This document shows, piece by piece, positions 1 through 13,802 of a stretch of DNA of 64,000 bases; position 1 is the first letter of the stretch; each line of letters begins with the position of its first letter. A program made the translations under genes and the position numbers. Source of the stretch: Drosophila persimilis (taxonomy: Eukaryota; Arthropoda; Insecta; Diptera; Drosophilidae); the NCBI RefSeq assembly GCF_003286085.1, contig NW_020825445.1, positions 124,001 to 188,000 of the forward strand, written 5' to 3'. Under the pieces are notes generated by a model. It saw only the letters and a program-made list of their open reading frames with translations. It did not search any database and was not told the DNA's origin.

Positions 1-102
1 TGAACTGGAATACCAAATGCAAGATTTAACTACGATTACACTTGTTTTAGTAGGGCGAAAGAAGTGCAGAAAAAGAAGGATAGCCGCACAAAGTGATTGG
101 AG

Positions 103-636
103 TGGAAGAACAGGAAAGAGAAGTCGGGGTTTCACTCGGAGGAATGGAGATTTAAGATTTTACGCAATAGAAGGAGAAGTAAGTAAAGGTAGCGAGTGAA
201 CAGGAAACCAGTCAAGTAACGAATAAAAACGGTAACGAATCGTTATAGCAAGGAAAAACTACAACGAATTGGGATAGCGAGAGAACAGCAAAAGAACTAT
301 AACGAATTGGTATAACGAGAAAGCGATATGACGAATTGAGTATAGATTAACAACCCATCTTCCATTGAAGAAGAACTGGTGGAAGAACATGAAAGAGAAG
401 TTGGGGTTTCACTCGGAGGATGGGAGGTCTAAGATTTTAGGAAATAGAAGGAGAAGTAAGTAAAGGTAGCGAGTGAACAGGAAACCAATCAAGTAACGAA
501 TAAGAACTGTAACGAATCGTTATAGCAAGGAAAAACTACAACGAATTGGGATAGCGAGAGAATAGAAAAAGAACTATAACGAATTGGTATAACGAGAAAG
601 CGATATAACGAATTGAGTATAGATTAACAACCCATC
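103..636. repeat. Two-copy tandem direct repeat, period 277 bp
   Basis: Unit 1 runs about 103-359 and unit 2 about 380-636, joined by a short spacer. Start and end anchors are both offset by exactly 277 bases, so there is no net indel between copies. The units differ at scattered positions, which suggests an old duplication. Each unit holds short internal motifs of the form AACGAATTGGTATAACGAGA. No coding sense was seen. Confidence 0.85.
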
Positions 637-1600
637 ATTGATACCTTCTATGAAGTACAAGCCAACTAAATTCACAATCGAAACGTGAGATCTTTAAGCA
701 GATCAGAGTATTGCGGTCCCCATTACAATGCCCGCCCGGGGGTCTCCCGAGCAGTGCCATTTGTCAGACTCGATGCGTACTACAGCGGGTATTTGCCATG
801 TAACAACTTTGAATGGGTGGCTCTGGGAGTACTGTACTCATGTCTTTGCCTGTGATGTATGCATATTGAATTGCCCTTAGCGGACTGTAAAAGGAAACTT
901 CCTCTTGTGCCAAGAAGGCACGCGAATCAGCCATATATCATTGTGTCTCCTGGTGCTCCTGCTTCTATTCCTCTCTATGGCTCTCTCTCTATCTCTCTCT
1001 CGCTGTGCCTGTCTCTGGCTCATCTCCATCGTTATTTCTTTTTGTTCTATGGGTAAGCGAATGGCTTAAGTGGCATGCAAAAATTTCCAACGTCAGTCTG
1101 TCATTCCGTCAGTCTTTCAGGTCTTTCAGGAGGGGCAAAAGCCAAGTGCTGCATTACGTTGAAGTTTCCTTTTGCTATGGCTGCCTCTTTTTTTTTTGCT
1201 GTTTTGTTCCGTCTTTGGTTTTCCTGCTTCTGGTTTTTATCACTTTTGTTGTCTTTTAGTTTTCTGATTAGTTTCCTTTCTGGCTTCGGGCCTCGGGGTT
1301 ATTTATTATGTGGCGCAAAGTGTGGCAATCATTTACATAAATCAATCTTGATGGCCTCTCTACGGATCTCTGGATTGGAGTGGAGTAGAGTCGAGTGGAG
1401 TGTGTGTGTCCAAGCGGGTTAAAGTGCCACATCCTGTGGCATCCTGTGGCGGTGCAGAGTCAATGTTCTGTGAATGTAAAAGCCTTGAGGAAAATTTACA
1501 CTCTGCTGGATAATGCAAATTTATTTAATTTCCTCAACACTTTTCTTCTGTTTCAGATTCTGAGATTTTCTTTGATGCTTTTCTTTTGTTCCAGCTGAGC
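637..1600. other. Non-coding spacer
   Basis: No exon recognised. It holds a GC-richer patch near 710-830 and a (CT)n run near 980-1010, then pyrimidine-rich sequence. Open frames here are short and biased by the CT tracts. Confidence 0.5.
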
Positions 1601-2170
1601 TTTTAATCGTTGCGCTTTTCTCTCTTTCTCTTTTTCGTTATGCGAGTAATTATTTCTCGTTATTCCATTTTATTATAATGCTTTCTCGTTTATGCGATTC
1701 GCTGGAGAGTCATTTGGATTCGTTGTGGAGCGGTTTCGTTACTCCGATTCGTAAGATTTCCTTCTAGTTAATCCAATTCGCTATTATGCTTTCTCGGTAT
1801 ACCCATTCGCTTTTATTTTTACTCCGATTCGATAGCAATTTTTACGTTATTCCGATTTGTTGGTGTTTTCTGGTTACAAGCATATTTTTTTACTGCTCTA
1901 TCATTGCTCCCCGTGGCTATAGTTATTCGATACTAGTTTCGCGCGGGCCTATAGGTTTTTATAGATCTTAAAGTGCCTTCTCGTTGCTCCAAATCGTTAT
2001 AGTTCTCTCTCTCGTTACTCCAAATCGTTATAGTTCTCTCTTTCTCGTTACTCCAATTCGTTATGGTTCTCTCTCGTTAATGCCACTCGCTTTAGGGCTT
2101 ACTCGTTGCGCTGATTCATTGCAGTGCTTTGTCGTTGCTCCGATTTCTCATACTACTCCCTCGTTCTTTA
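1600..2170. repeat. Degenerate array of TCGTTACTCCAATTCG-type motifs
   Basis: A run of related short motifs recurs at irregular intervals: TCGTT followed by an A/T-rich triplet, CC(A/G)ATTCG and often TTATAGTTCTCTC. The consensus is the reverse complement of the AACGAATTGGTATAACGA motif inside the 277-bp repeats at 103-636. The array is diverged and shows no coding potential. Confidence 0.6.
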
Positions 2171-5100
2171 TTCTACCTCCTTGGTCCCCTTCATTATAAT
2201 CCGCTTTGTGTTTAAATCATTTCATTCGCTTGCATCTTTCTTTTACCCTACTTATCTTTTATGCATTTGCAATCCTACATAGAATCCGTAAAGGACAGCA
2301 AGAATTCGCATTGCTCATACGCCGCATTGCACGTGCGTGCTGTAAAACATTTCCCAGGATCCCAAGGAGCAGCGGCTGCTGCTTTTGTTGCAGCCCAGCA
2401 CCATGAAACTTTCCCCATCCGCAAGACACAAGGTGGGGCAGAGAGCGGGTGCGAGGGGGATCAGGGACAAAATATCAGCTTAACTTTGTTGTTTAGTGTA
2501 AAAGCTTTGCAACTTGTTGTATGACGGTACGGTGTTGTATTCTCAGTTGCCTCTACTTTGTCCACATTATCACTCTGCTCAAGGAAAAAAACTTTTCTTC
2601 GATCTTCTTTGTGTGTGTGTTGGCTACCGGAAAACAACAGCAGGAGTGAAAAATTCTGTGCAAATAGTTTGCCAGCACTTTAAGCACTTTGCAACACATT
2701 TGAAATACCTTTTTGGGTGCCATGTGGGTGGAAGAAGGGGTGGTGTATGTTCGTGGCTATTTCCCCTAACAATCTGGCACCCCATTGCACAGCCCACCCA
2801 ATTTCTATGCCGCCAAGCTACCACTTTTCCACCCAAAAATGTTTTGAGGGTGGCGCAAGTTTTTGCCCCCCCTCCACCCCAAAATGTGGGGTTTTGGTCT
2901 TTTTTTTTCTGGCGCGTGGTTCCTTGTTTTGGCTTAGAATTTCCCCCTTTTCCTGGCTCTCTCTCTGTGTGTGTGCGTGTGTGTGTGTGATAAATAAATA
3001 AAATTGAAATAAATATTAAATAAATAGAGCAAAAGGCAGTCAGAGAAAGAGAGAGAGAGAGAGAGAAATACAGAAGCAGTCATCCAAAAACAGTTTTATG
3101 TATCGTATTTTTGGGTTCCTTTTTGGTTGGTAATCTTTTATAAGTCGAGAATGGGACTTCTGGATGGGATTTAGAAGGATTTAATATCGACAAATAGGGC
3201 ATCGGAGGCAAAAGGGATCATATATCATTGAGGGGTATTAAAGTCTTGCAGGAGTTTCAGAAACTGTTGCTCCTTTAACAGTCATTGTTTGGGTCTGCCC
3301 TTCCACTATTCATTAGTTCGATTTACCTTTTCATTTGATTTATGGGCCACACTGAACATGTTTCCCCCCACCCCCAACCACCTCATATACGCACACACAC
3401 ACACACAACCATCCATCAATTTGGCCACACGAAGAGCTCCAATCCTTTTAGCCAGGCTCTCTCGCCTCGGTATTACCACAGACACACTCTACACTAATTG
3501 CAACTGTTTAGTATTTCGCCTCCACCTCCAGTAGCACCGACTTCCTTCCCTGTTCTCTGTCGCATTTCCTAGCCCTTTCTCTCTCTCTCTATGCGCCCTC
3601 TCCTTTTCGCAGCCCATTCTCTCCATTTGTCCCTACTGTTGGGTCGGTATCCCCCGGCGAAAGTTTCTTTATTGTTTTCCAAGCTTCGCATTTTCACGGG
3701 ATTCACGGTTTCCGATACCCTTTCAAAGAGTTTATAGATTTTGAGAGCAAGTGAGAGGGACAGAGTGCGAGCAGTGCACATCCTCTCTACAGGAAATGTT
3801 TACCTCCGATTTTCATTCGAATCCCCCCCCTTTGCCCCGCTCTTCTGTAAAGGGTATCCACAGCTTCGACCCCTGAAGCCGGCCTTCTGTTCTGTTGTTG
3901 TAAGCCCGCGCGGCACGCAAATAAATTTCCTTTTCCTGGTGCAACTTTCTCGACGAAAATGGGGCCAACAAATCACATATTCGAGCGATAGCTGTCGCCT
4001 TCTTGGGCACCCCTTTTTGTCTCTTTCTCACACACGCACACCTAGCTGTCCCGCTCTGGCACCCCCTTCTGGCAGCCACTTACATGCTCACAAATGAGGG
4101 GAAATATGGCTGGGCGGATACTTGATACCAGGCCATATTCCACAATTGTAATTACAGCGATTCCTGCCGGCTCTTGTGAGACTTCTCCTTCACTCCTTCA
4201 CTCTCTCGATCTCCCTCTATAGCCGGTTCTCTCTCTCTCTCTCTCTCGCCCACAACAATTGTTGTAAATCATAATTCTGTTGCTGTGGCATGAGATTGCA
4301 TTGTTTTTTTTTTTGACATTTGGCGCCAACTGCCTTGCATGATTCATCGTGATATGCTTTCTCCTTTCCCCCCTCTCTCTCTCTCTCTCCACCCGTCTCG
4401 CTTGAACATTTCGCACGTTTCGCTTACGCAATGTCGACGGCCTTTTCTTTTGGTTTCATTTCATTTTCTGGCCCTGTCGTCTGGCCCTCTCCCTTTTTGA
4501 TTGTATTTTATCTGGATTTTTACCATTTTCTTCCCACTTTTTATACTTTATTTTTTTGCTTTTTTTAAACCATTTTTTGCCTTTTTCTTTTTTTTTATGG
4601 AAACTCATTTTTATGGAAAATCTGTTTTTTATCGATCCATCAATTAAATTTCTGACGTGATTCAGTCGTTTGTTTGGTGGAAGATGGCATTGAATGGGGT
4701 ATATTTGTTGGGGCATGAAGATTGGAGTATCTTTAGATAAGTTTCTGTAAGAAAATGCCACAAAACTAGTTTTAAATTGGGCCTTGCCCTTGCAGCGGTT
4801 CCTTTAAATGATGCCAGAAAACCTAATCAAGAAAATTTCTATCAAATTTCGCAATCAACTTTTAGCCTCAAACTGTTTTCTTGGCCATAACCCCAGTGGT
4901 GGCCATTATACCCCTACCCGTACCCCCCATCTGGCCTCTGGCCACCACCTTAATGCCTTTTCTTCTGTTTGTGTGAATCCTGCCGTCCTGCCGTCCTGCC
5001 GGCCTGCTGCCGCTGATGTCCTTGGCTGCTGCTTTATGGGCCACAGCTGTCAGCTGTTGGGCTTTCGTCTGCCTCTGCCTGTCATGCAAATATATTGTCC

Positions 5101-6750
5101 TTTTTAATTAAAACACAAGTCTCAAATTAAGGCTCACATCATTCCCACACATGTCTGTATGTGTGTGTGTTTTTCTTGACCTGAAATAAGTTTTTCCTCT
5201 TTCTTTACGCTTTTATCTCATTTTGAGGCCCGTAATGAAGTCATTTGGTTGATGATGTTACAATATTTGGTTTAGAGATTGAAAGATTTGATGCCCTCTG
5301 GGGGTCTCATGATGATTTTTGCACATTTTTCACTGGGAAATTTCCGCCTCGTCCACACCTGTGGTTACCTCTCCCTTTTTTGTTTTTTTTTTTTTTCCTT
5401 CTGTTTCCATCTTTGTGCCTGCCACAGACACTTCGGCCCATATACTCGTACTACTGTACAAGATGTATGAGTATATGCGGCATATGGCATTCCCTTGCCC
5501 CATTTCTTTGCCCCTCTTGCCGCGCGTTTGATGTGTAATTTTGCAGTCGCTCATTAAAAATAATTACATCTGCATTTCGTACGCGCAAAAAATGTGAAGA
5601 AAACCCATAAAGAAAATAAAAGGAGAGGCCAAAGAAAAAGCCAAAGAAATTCCAGTTTTGCCACAGCAAAAAAAAAAACCTGATTAAAAGAAGTTTAAAT
5701 GTTTCTTAAACGAAAACTTAAGCTTTAACTGGAGTCCTGGCAGATCCCAAGCGATTTGGGATCTTCAGAAATTCAAATATATTTCAAATGAATTTCGAAG
5801 ACAAAAAGCTTAAAGCAGCTAAGCATTGAAATGTTTTTCAGTTTCCAAGAAAATTGTTAAAAATAAAATGCCTGCTCAAGGAAAGTTTTCCCCTCGTTTG
5901 CTGCGGTCAAAAGCCCAGATAAAGATGCCTGAACAAACATAAATACCACACACAAGCACAAGAATAGAGAGATAGATATTCATCTTTTTTTTTTTTGGGT
6001 GTCTTTGTTGGTGCCAAAAAGTCAAAAAACATTCGCACTTTGGAGTCAAGTCGATGGGGGAGCAGTAGGAGACATAAGACATAAAACACAAAACACAAAT
6101 ATATGTATATGTATGGACATATATATATGTATTTGTGACCATTTCCATGATTGACCGACACGAACGTCTGTGTGTGTCTGTGTTTGGATAAGGATATGGT
6201 TTGTGGATATAGTGGTGCTGATATTCTAGGGGGATTTTTGGGGGTGGCATACGATAATGTATGACCATGTCTTTCTGTCATTCATTCAGACTGTGTGTGC
6301 GTGATGAATAAATGATGCGCTTCCCATTCAAGTTTCAATGGTTCTCTGCTTTTCTCTCCCTCATACTTTGTAGAAGAAAGCTGGCGAAGGAACGAGATGG
6401 AACGAGAGGAATGTGTCTGGTATTGGGGGGAATAGAAAGGTATATTAACTTTGTGAATGGGAATGTTAAAAGTTTCCTCGGAATGGTAGCGAAATGATTT
6501 GGAAACTTCTGCGGGGGCGGCACTGAAATGCTGACAGATAGTCTTTCGGATTGAAATAGTTGGGGTTCTAGAAAGTTTTCCCCTAGATCTGGCAATGGAT
6601 ATTTATAGCTTTTGGATTGTACGATACTTTCACTAATTAAACCAATAATTTTCATGGGAGTATGAGTAGGAAAACAGAGGCTTGGACGCGCTTGAATTTA
6701 GGATTTTCTGGGTTTGTGATTGGGAATAAATTTCGATTAAAATTGCTTTA
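2171..6750. other. Non-coding spacer or intron with simple repeats
   Basis: No exon supported on either strand. Contents include GT-rich (2960-2990), GA-rich (3048-3066) and CT-rich (4220-4250, 4374-4388) tracts, poly-T runs near 4300, 4540-4600 and 5380-5400, and TA/TG-rich sequence near 6100-6130. Open frames are overlapping on both strands and low in complexity. Confidence 0.5.
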
Positions 6751-6754
6751 GTTT

Positions 6755-6985
6755 TTCTAGTGTTTTCTGGTATTTTTATGCTATTTTGTTTAGTATTTTC
6801 GGGTGTCTTATAGTATTTTCTAGCTTTTCGGTATTTTTCTAGTATTTTCTTTTATGTTCTTTCTAATTTTCGAGTATTTTATTTAGTTTTTTTTTTGTTT
6901 TATTCTGTATTGCATTAATTATAGCATTTTCTGGTATTTTCCTAGAATTTTTTTTATATTTTTCCTAGTATTTCTTTGGTATTTT
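6755..6985. repeat. Degenerate TAGTATTTTCT repeat
   Basis: About 230 bp in which variants of TAGTATTTTC(T) or GGTATTTT recur every 10-30 bases. Strong strand asymmetry (T-rich on +) suggests growth by replication slippage. Confidence 0.6.
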
Positions 6986-9900
6986 ATTGAAAGTGTTATT
7001 AAAAAGGGCTGAAACTATCTTGTCCTCTATTAAACCATTCATGAATACTGATTTATCTGCCTTAAACCTAAAGAATATCTTTTTAAAGATGTGTCTGTCC
7101 CCCTATTAATCCCACTTAAGCCACAGATAACCTTTATCCCGAGCCCTGCCACCTCCACTTAATCAATAGATAACCCAAGACCTTAAGCGATTCCGTTTGC
7201 CTCGTAGGGATAGGCGGTCCTTTCAGCCTTCATTAACCCCTGACCCTTAACCCCTTGATTCCAGCCATGTGTTGCATAATACTCGTACATCTTTGGGTGC
7301 CATAAAAATGTAAATTCTACAAATTTGCCACGCACAAGCGAACACCATAGAACACCCACCATGCAACACAGTGTGGCCTCATCAGTGGTATCCTCTTTAT
7401 GTATTTTTTTTTTCTCGAAATTTTATTTGTTTTTGCTTCTGGCATTGGGCTAATGCTTAACCCTCGCTCCACCCACGGAGGAGCAACGAGACGACTGTCG
7501 TCCCTCTGTATCTGGGCATTGTGCAAATTTTGTGTATTTAATGCAGTGCCAAAATGTTTGACTTGGCAGAAGAGGCATAAACCCATGCCGCATGCCACAT
7601 CGTGCAACCCAAACCCCACTTGGCAATGTTTACGCTTATGCTAATTTTTGGGTCCATTCCATGCATTATGTGTGCCCCGCTCTCTGTGTGTTTTCCTTCT
7701 CTATGTATCTCTGTCTCTATCTCCGTCTCTATCTCTGTATTTATGAAGCAAAATGTTGACATTTCAGCATTTTCCTCATACAGAGAATAATCTCTGTCTG
7801 TCTGTGTTTTTTTTTTTTGCGATTGGCTTGGATCATATGAGTTGAACAGGTGCCCCTTTTGATGTCTGCCTGGTATTCCATTTGTAACTCCTGCAGATTA
7901 ATTGCACATAAATCTGAATGCCAGAATGCAGCGAAGCTCAAGCTAATTGGAACAGCAGGCAGTAGGCAGCAGCCGTCGCAGAAACATCATCCTCGCATCA
8001 GCATTAGAGCCCGAGGAGAGGCATCAGTATCATCCTCAAATCAGCATTAGGAGGGAATATCAGCAGAACCCTCTTCAGCAGGAGTATCAGCAGAATCCTC
8101 GTCTGATTCCGAATCAAAATCATGGTGTATGCCTCATCAGAAACATCATCCTGCCTGCCTGCCTGTTTGCCTGCTGCCTTCCTGCCTGCCTGCCTCCTGC
8201 CTCCTGCTGCACTAAATGTCCCGACATGAATGACATGCAGATTCACTTAACTCAAATGCCTGTCTCCTGATGTCACCCCATCTGTGAGTGGGGGCCACGC
8301 GTTGGCAGAGCTTTGAAGCAACTAATTAAATTCCAGGAACTGCACGGAACGGCATGGCATGGCCCTGTACTCCCACTCCTCCTCTGATCTACCCTTTCCT
8401 TCTAACTTAATTTACTATGCAATTCTACTGCTGCAATCTCTGCCTGATGTTGCCCTTTCTGCTCTGCTCCTCCTTCTCCTTCTCTGTGTCGGCCTTCTCA
8501 GCTTATTGTTGTTGTTGTTGTCGTTGTTGTCATTTGTGGAAATTCATTTTCTCATAATTTAGTTGGGGATTTTGCATTTGTGGTTTTGATTTTGCGGTTG
8601 GTCGAACTTTAAGGCACGCAACCAAAACCCTTTTCAAATCATCAGAATGCACAGAAAAATGTTAATTGGCGGATGAAATTACTGACTCGGCGCTGGCATG
8701 TGTTAGTGTGTGGAATGATGCGGTGGGGGGTGGGGGGCTGGGGCCACCACAGTGGGTAACTGTGCCACATAATTAACCATAATATTTGTGCACATGCATC
8801 GTCAGTTACAGCAGCACACGTGTGCGCCGCAGTGGCCGCCAGAGTGCTGCCAACTTGCCATAAAACATCAATGTTCTGCGCCGTGATGCTCCCCCGAGAG
8901 CATCGAGATAAATGTTTATGCGGGTTTTGTATAAAAAAAACATCCTCTCTGTGTGTGTAATCATTTAAATTGACAGCTGAAGGAGATTTCATGGAAATGG
9001 CACTGGTTTAATTAGATTTATAGATACCGCCATAGACAGAGTTGGCAGACCAGCTCTGCGCCTTCAAATAAGTTGGCAGGTCTGTTCTGACTCGCTTTTG
9101 GTATAAATTTGTCTCTATATGAAAGCCTTGACGAAGTTGGAGTATAAATATCCATTGAAAGATTGAGTGAAGAGAGCTGCCAACTCGCTTAAGGTATGAA
9201 TAGCCGCCTTCCATCATTCATCATGTATCAGGTGTTATCTATCAGGTTTTGGATGCTCGTTAGCGACAGGGATACACTCCTTACTATCGCGCAGAACCTA
9301 TCGATATTGGTTTCGAAGTTTCGCGACAACGAATGGGAATAGTTCTTAGAAAAACGAAGTTTAGAGATAAATTCTTGAAGCTAATGGATCCTACTGTTTC
9401 TACTGGAAGTTCCCAGAGAAATTACTAATCAGCAGCAATGGCCGAGTGGGATTACTATTATGGTCTGATGGATTAAATTAAACTGCAGTGGCTAGGCAAC
9501 GCCTTGCACGCCCTCACTCATTCTCTCTCTCTCTCTCTGTCTCCCTCTTTCACACACTCTTCATCGTGCAATGTGCGCCCTTTGGCGGTGGAGCGCCATA
9601 CTGACTTCGCATCGGATTATATGTAAATGTAGAAACGCGACCCTTTCTGACACTAATCATGTGCGTCGGAAGTCCATCACTGTTCCCCGATCAACTTGAT
9701 ATCTTTGAAAAAAAACCCTGCCATCCCGTTGAAAGGTAGTTTTTTGTGCCCTTAAGCGCTCTTTCCCACTGGCAGCCCCATGGTACACTAAGCTCCTTTC
9801 ATGCTCCTTCTTTATGAGTCACAAATGTTATAATCCCCCAAGTTGCAGTCATATATCTTTCACTAATTGCCCCGCTTAACTGGAGTTTCTTGTGCTCCCT

Positions 9901-12900
9901 CGTTTTGATTGCTTTGAAACCACACATTTATAATTTATTATTCATTATGACACGCGCCCCATTCTTCCTGTTTATGTGTGTGGGTTTTCTTTTTATATAT
10001 ATCATAAACTTCTCGCACCGCATAAACGCCAGGCCAGTGGTCGGTCCAGTGGATGTCAACGCGTTTTATTGGCAAATCAAAAGCGACCGCAAATGGCAGC
10101 CCACACACAGAGAGTACCTCTAAACGTAGCCCCCCCACCCGTCACTCCCTCTCTCTCTCTGTATAACCCCTTGCTTTGGCTCTGGTTTTGGCTTGCGGTC
10201 AGTGGGTCCTACAACCCAACGGTCCTCAGGTCCTCTGGTCCTCTGGTCCTTTGGTCCTCTGGTCCTCGTCGGTGTTGGTCAGCAAACAAGCGTGAAATTG
10301 CACAAAAGCCGTGACGGACTCTAAGCCACGCAAAAAAGGAAAAGGCAGGCAAAAAAAAAAGTCGTGAGGAAAACCCCCAACCACAGGAAAACAGCAGTAA
10401 AGGCAATCAGACTGGCGGGCCTATGGATGTTTTTCCACCATTTTCCTTTGCCCACGCCTCCTAGGTATCTCTCGCGTGCAGCCTCAAAGTATGCAATGGA
10501 TTTTTCACATGCGAATCCCCGGGATGGCAGGGACTCCCAATGGCACCATTTTGTAATTAATGCCCCTTGGATGGCTGATGTTTGATCTGCGGCTCAAAGG
10601 CAGCACCCCCACCCCCTGCCGAATAGAGGAAGGGGGGGGGGGGGGAGAATTTTTCCACTGGCTGCTAATTAAATGCATACAAATTGTATGCTGCACACGC
10701 TAATGATTCAATTATTTTTATTAGTTCCTTCCTTTCAGCCCCACAGCCCCACAGAGTACTTACTACAATCACGCAATGCTAAATATGTGGGCACAAAACA
10801 TCTTCAAGGGGCATGCAGGCAGCAGGCAGCATGCAGCAGGCAGTGTAGTGTGTGGCATGCCTCTTGTTTTAATTAAAACCCATTCGAATCGATGGCCCAC
10901 GTCCATGGGCACGTTTTAAATTTAGCACCAGAGGCGGGCAGCCAGAGACGAGTCCTTGGAGCGAGCACTCACTTCATTAAAGAGTGCCAAAGCGAGGGAA
11001 ATTTATTTTGCATTGGGATTGGGATTGGGCATTGCCTGCATTGCCATATCGAACGTGCTGAGGCCAAATGGAATTTGAAGTGCCAGGGAAAATGGCGAGA
11101 AAATGGTGAAAAAGGGTGCAGCACCACCACCAGCAGCTGTCCCACTAAAATGGATTGAAGAGTGGAGGATGGTGGATGGTGGATGGAGATGCAATGCCGG
11201 GAAATGGGTCAATCGAAATGGTGAAACTGTTATGGGATCAAAGGGAAACAAACGATCCCAAGGGTACATGTGCATGTAAACTTTTCAAAGGATATAAATG
11301 AACGGGTAACATTTTAAGGGCTTCCGGAGACGATGCGCTCCCAGCAGATGCATAAAAGATCGTCTCTTCTATTGGAATTGGATTGGTAACACCCCGATGA
11401 TGGTGGGAGTTTTTCCAATGACAATAAATTGCTGCCATGTAAAGAGTGGCCATGAAGTTAAAGACAGAGTCCATCTTTCGGTGGCTAAAGCTAATATATG
11501 GGTTTAAAGATAAATACCATTTCAACCCATGGAATTTCTTAAGCAAATAAAAGACACAAACATCCCATAATCCCCTCACAGATATAATATCCATTTGAAA
11601 CACCAAATGTGCCTGGACGAAAACGTTTTTCTTTCATTCGAGAGGGGAGTAGTAGAGCTGTGCTTATAGAGAGAGTAAAATTGCGTAAACAAACTTGTCT
11701 CTTTGGCGAATATTCAACAAATTGCATCAGAAGCACCTTTACCGAGAAAAAAAAAAAACTGACAATTAAGTTTCGAAAGCATTAAAATCCAACGAGAATC
11801 CAGGAGAGTGCCAATCCTAAGGGGTTTAACTGCTGCCCAGGGAGATTTTCCTGGCAATTCTAGCAATTTGGAAATTGAAAATTCCCCCTGAACAGCAAAC
11901 ACAATCCCCGGCACTTGTGTTGTATCCCGCTTAAAGAAATTACTTTCTGCCACCGAGCTGACAATCGGTCTGGCTCTTTTATTTGTGTCGAGTTCAATCA
12001 ATGCATCAGAGCAGCTACTTAGCTGGCAGCTTCAAGCCGTGCCCCATGCCCCATGCCCCATGCCCCATGCCCCATGCTCGATGCCGTCTTCTTCTGTTGG
12101 AATTTATTTCATTTCTATTTCATGCAATTTTTATGCATTTTTCTATTTATAAAATTGCTGGCAGCGCACACACAAAATAATAAAAATGCCAACGAGGGGC
12201 CAAAATGGAAGTGCAAAAGAAAATAAAACTAAGGGAACAAAACTGAACATAAAATGCAAGCGGCGGCATTTTGCAGTTGCTTCTCTCTCCCAGTACCATT
12301 TTCCTTTCTTTTTCTTCCCGGGTTTTCCCCCTCCCCCCCTCTGGTTACCGCTAATGCTGCCCGCTGCAGCGTGAAAATGCAGCGTGAGAAACCGAAGCAA
12401 AGTGCAAACCAAAGCTGGAAAAAATAGCAGGCAGGGCCTGGGCGCCGTGGCGTGTAAGTGTTGGTAAACGTGGTGCAAAATACCGTTACTGCCGTGGCAT
12501 CTATAGCGCGGGGAATACCCCTTCTATTCTGCCCGGTTTTCTGCTGTTGCTTTTGTTGTTTTTAGGTCACCAATGCAGTTGTCGTTGCCAGAGGATGAGG
12601 ATGCCACTCTGCCTCTCTCTTTCTCCCTCTCGCCCTTTGGTTCTTGTTGTTCTTGTTGCTTGTTTAACAAGTTCGAGTGCATCGCATTTGTGAAAATTTA
12701 AAAAGGCATCCTAAAAGGCATCTCCCATCCCCCCCCCCCCCCCGCACTCTCGTATGTGTCGCTGCAGCCACAAAAAACCCCCGAAAGCAAAACAGGAGCG
12801 AACTTTTCTGAGGCTGTCGCTGACACCAAAATGCACAAAAGGCACAGCATCCAAACGAGCTAAGAATGTGTGCGGTTATGCCAGAGAGAAACGATTGAGA

Positions 12901-13750
12901 GATACCCTGTATTAAAAGATGAAGAGCCAAGCAAATGGAGAGCTTCAAATGGCTTTGGGAGAGTCTTAAGAGGGGGAAACAAGGAATCCCATGAACTAGC
13001 TGAGTCCTGGAAGACTTGTTAGTCCTTTTCTATCAGTAGCAAAGCGTGTGTGCCGCGACAAAGACGTTGCAACTGGTGCACAGACCCTGTGAAACTGAGT
13101 AGATCATACAAATATCATTCTAAGTATTCGAAAATAATCAAAGTATACTTAAGATTGCTTGATTTATAAGTGTTTAAGGCTGTGTTTTCCAAGAAAAAAA
13201 TATGATCTTAAGTTTGAGGCTTTAAATACAGACTGCTTAGAGGGAATCGAAAGCTTTAAATGACTCTGAAAGGGAATTATAATACTCTTAACTCTAATGT
13301 TTTGTTTGAAATATTTCTCTGCAATCTCTAAACTATTACATATATTGATGGAGTTTGCTTAGCCTATATTCCCTTGGATACTCCTTGAAAAAGTTTACTT
13401 AACAATGTGTAAAAGGGTTTTGGGAACAAGGGAATGTTACCCCAGGAAAGGGAAAAGGAAAAGGCAGAAGGGGGGCTTCTGCTGCGGCTGCTGCATGGGG
13501 CAGAAGGCAGAAGGCAGGAGTCGAGTAAAACAAAACGAACAGCAAACATATTTGACATTTGCATACGAAAAGTGTCAAAAGAAGCAAGAAGCTATATAAA
13601 CTAACCCATACAAAGACAACGCTCACACGTACACAGAGATAGAGGAGCAAACACATACACACATACAGACAGACCCACACAGCAACCACTTCCGCAATGC
13701 TTTCTCTCTTATCATGTTCTTTGCTCTTTTCCACCCATTTTTCCGGCTCG
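6986..13750. other. Non-coding spacer or intron with short tandem repeats
   Basis: No exon supported. Notable contents: two related 50-bp CATCATCCTC...ATCAGCATTAG segments near 7985-8055; CTGCCTGC repeats near 8150-8210; five copies of a 10-mer GGTCCTCTG(G/T) near 10,220-10,270; a G14 run at 10,632-10,645; an 8-mer GCCCCATG repeat near 12,038-12,075; and a C15 run at 12,729-12,743. It is probably upstream intron of the gene whose exons start at 13,803, because that gene is clearly incomplete at its 5' side. Confidence 0.5.
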
Positions 13751-13802
13751 GCACACACACACACACACACACCACACACCACACACACATACGCACACAC
13801 AG

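Noticed and set aside
7947..8270. 107-codon plus-strand frame with EYQQNP repeats
   Set aside because: It lacks an ATG start and follows short DNA repeats (CAGCAG, CTGCC).
9299..9306. TATCGATA, a DREF-type site
   Set aside because: A single 8-base match is expected by chance in this window, and no promoter or transcript features accompany it.
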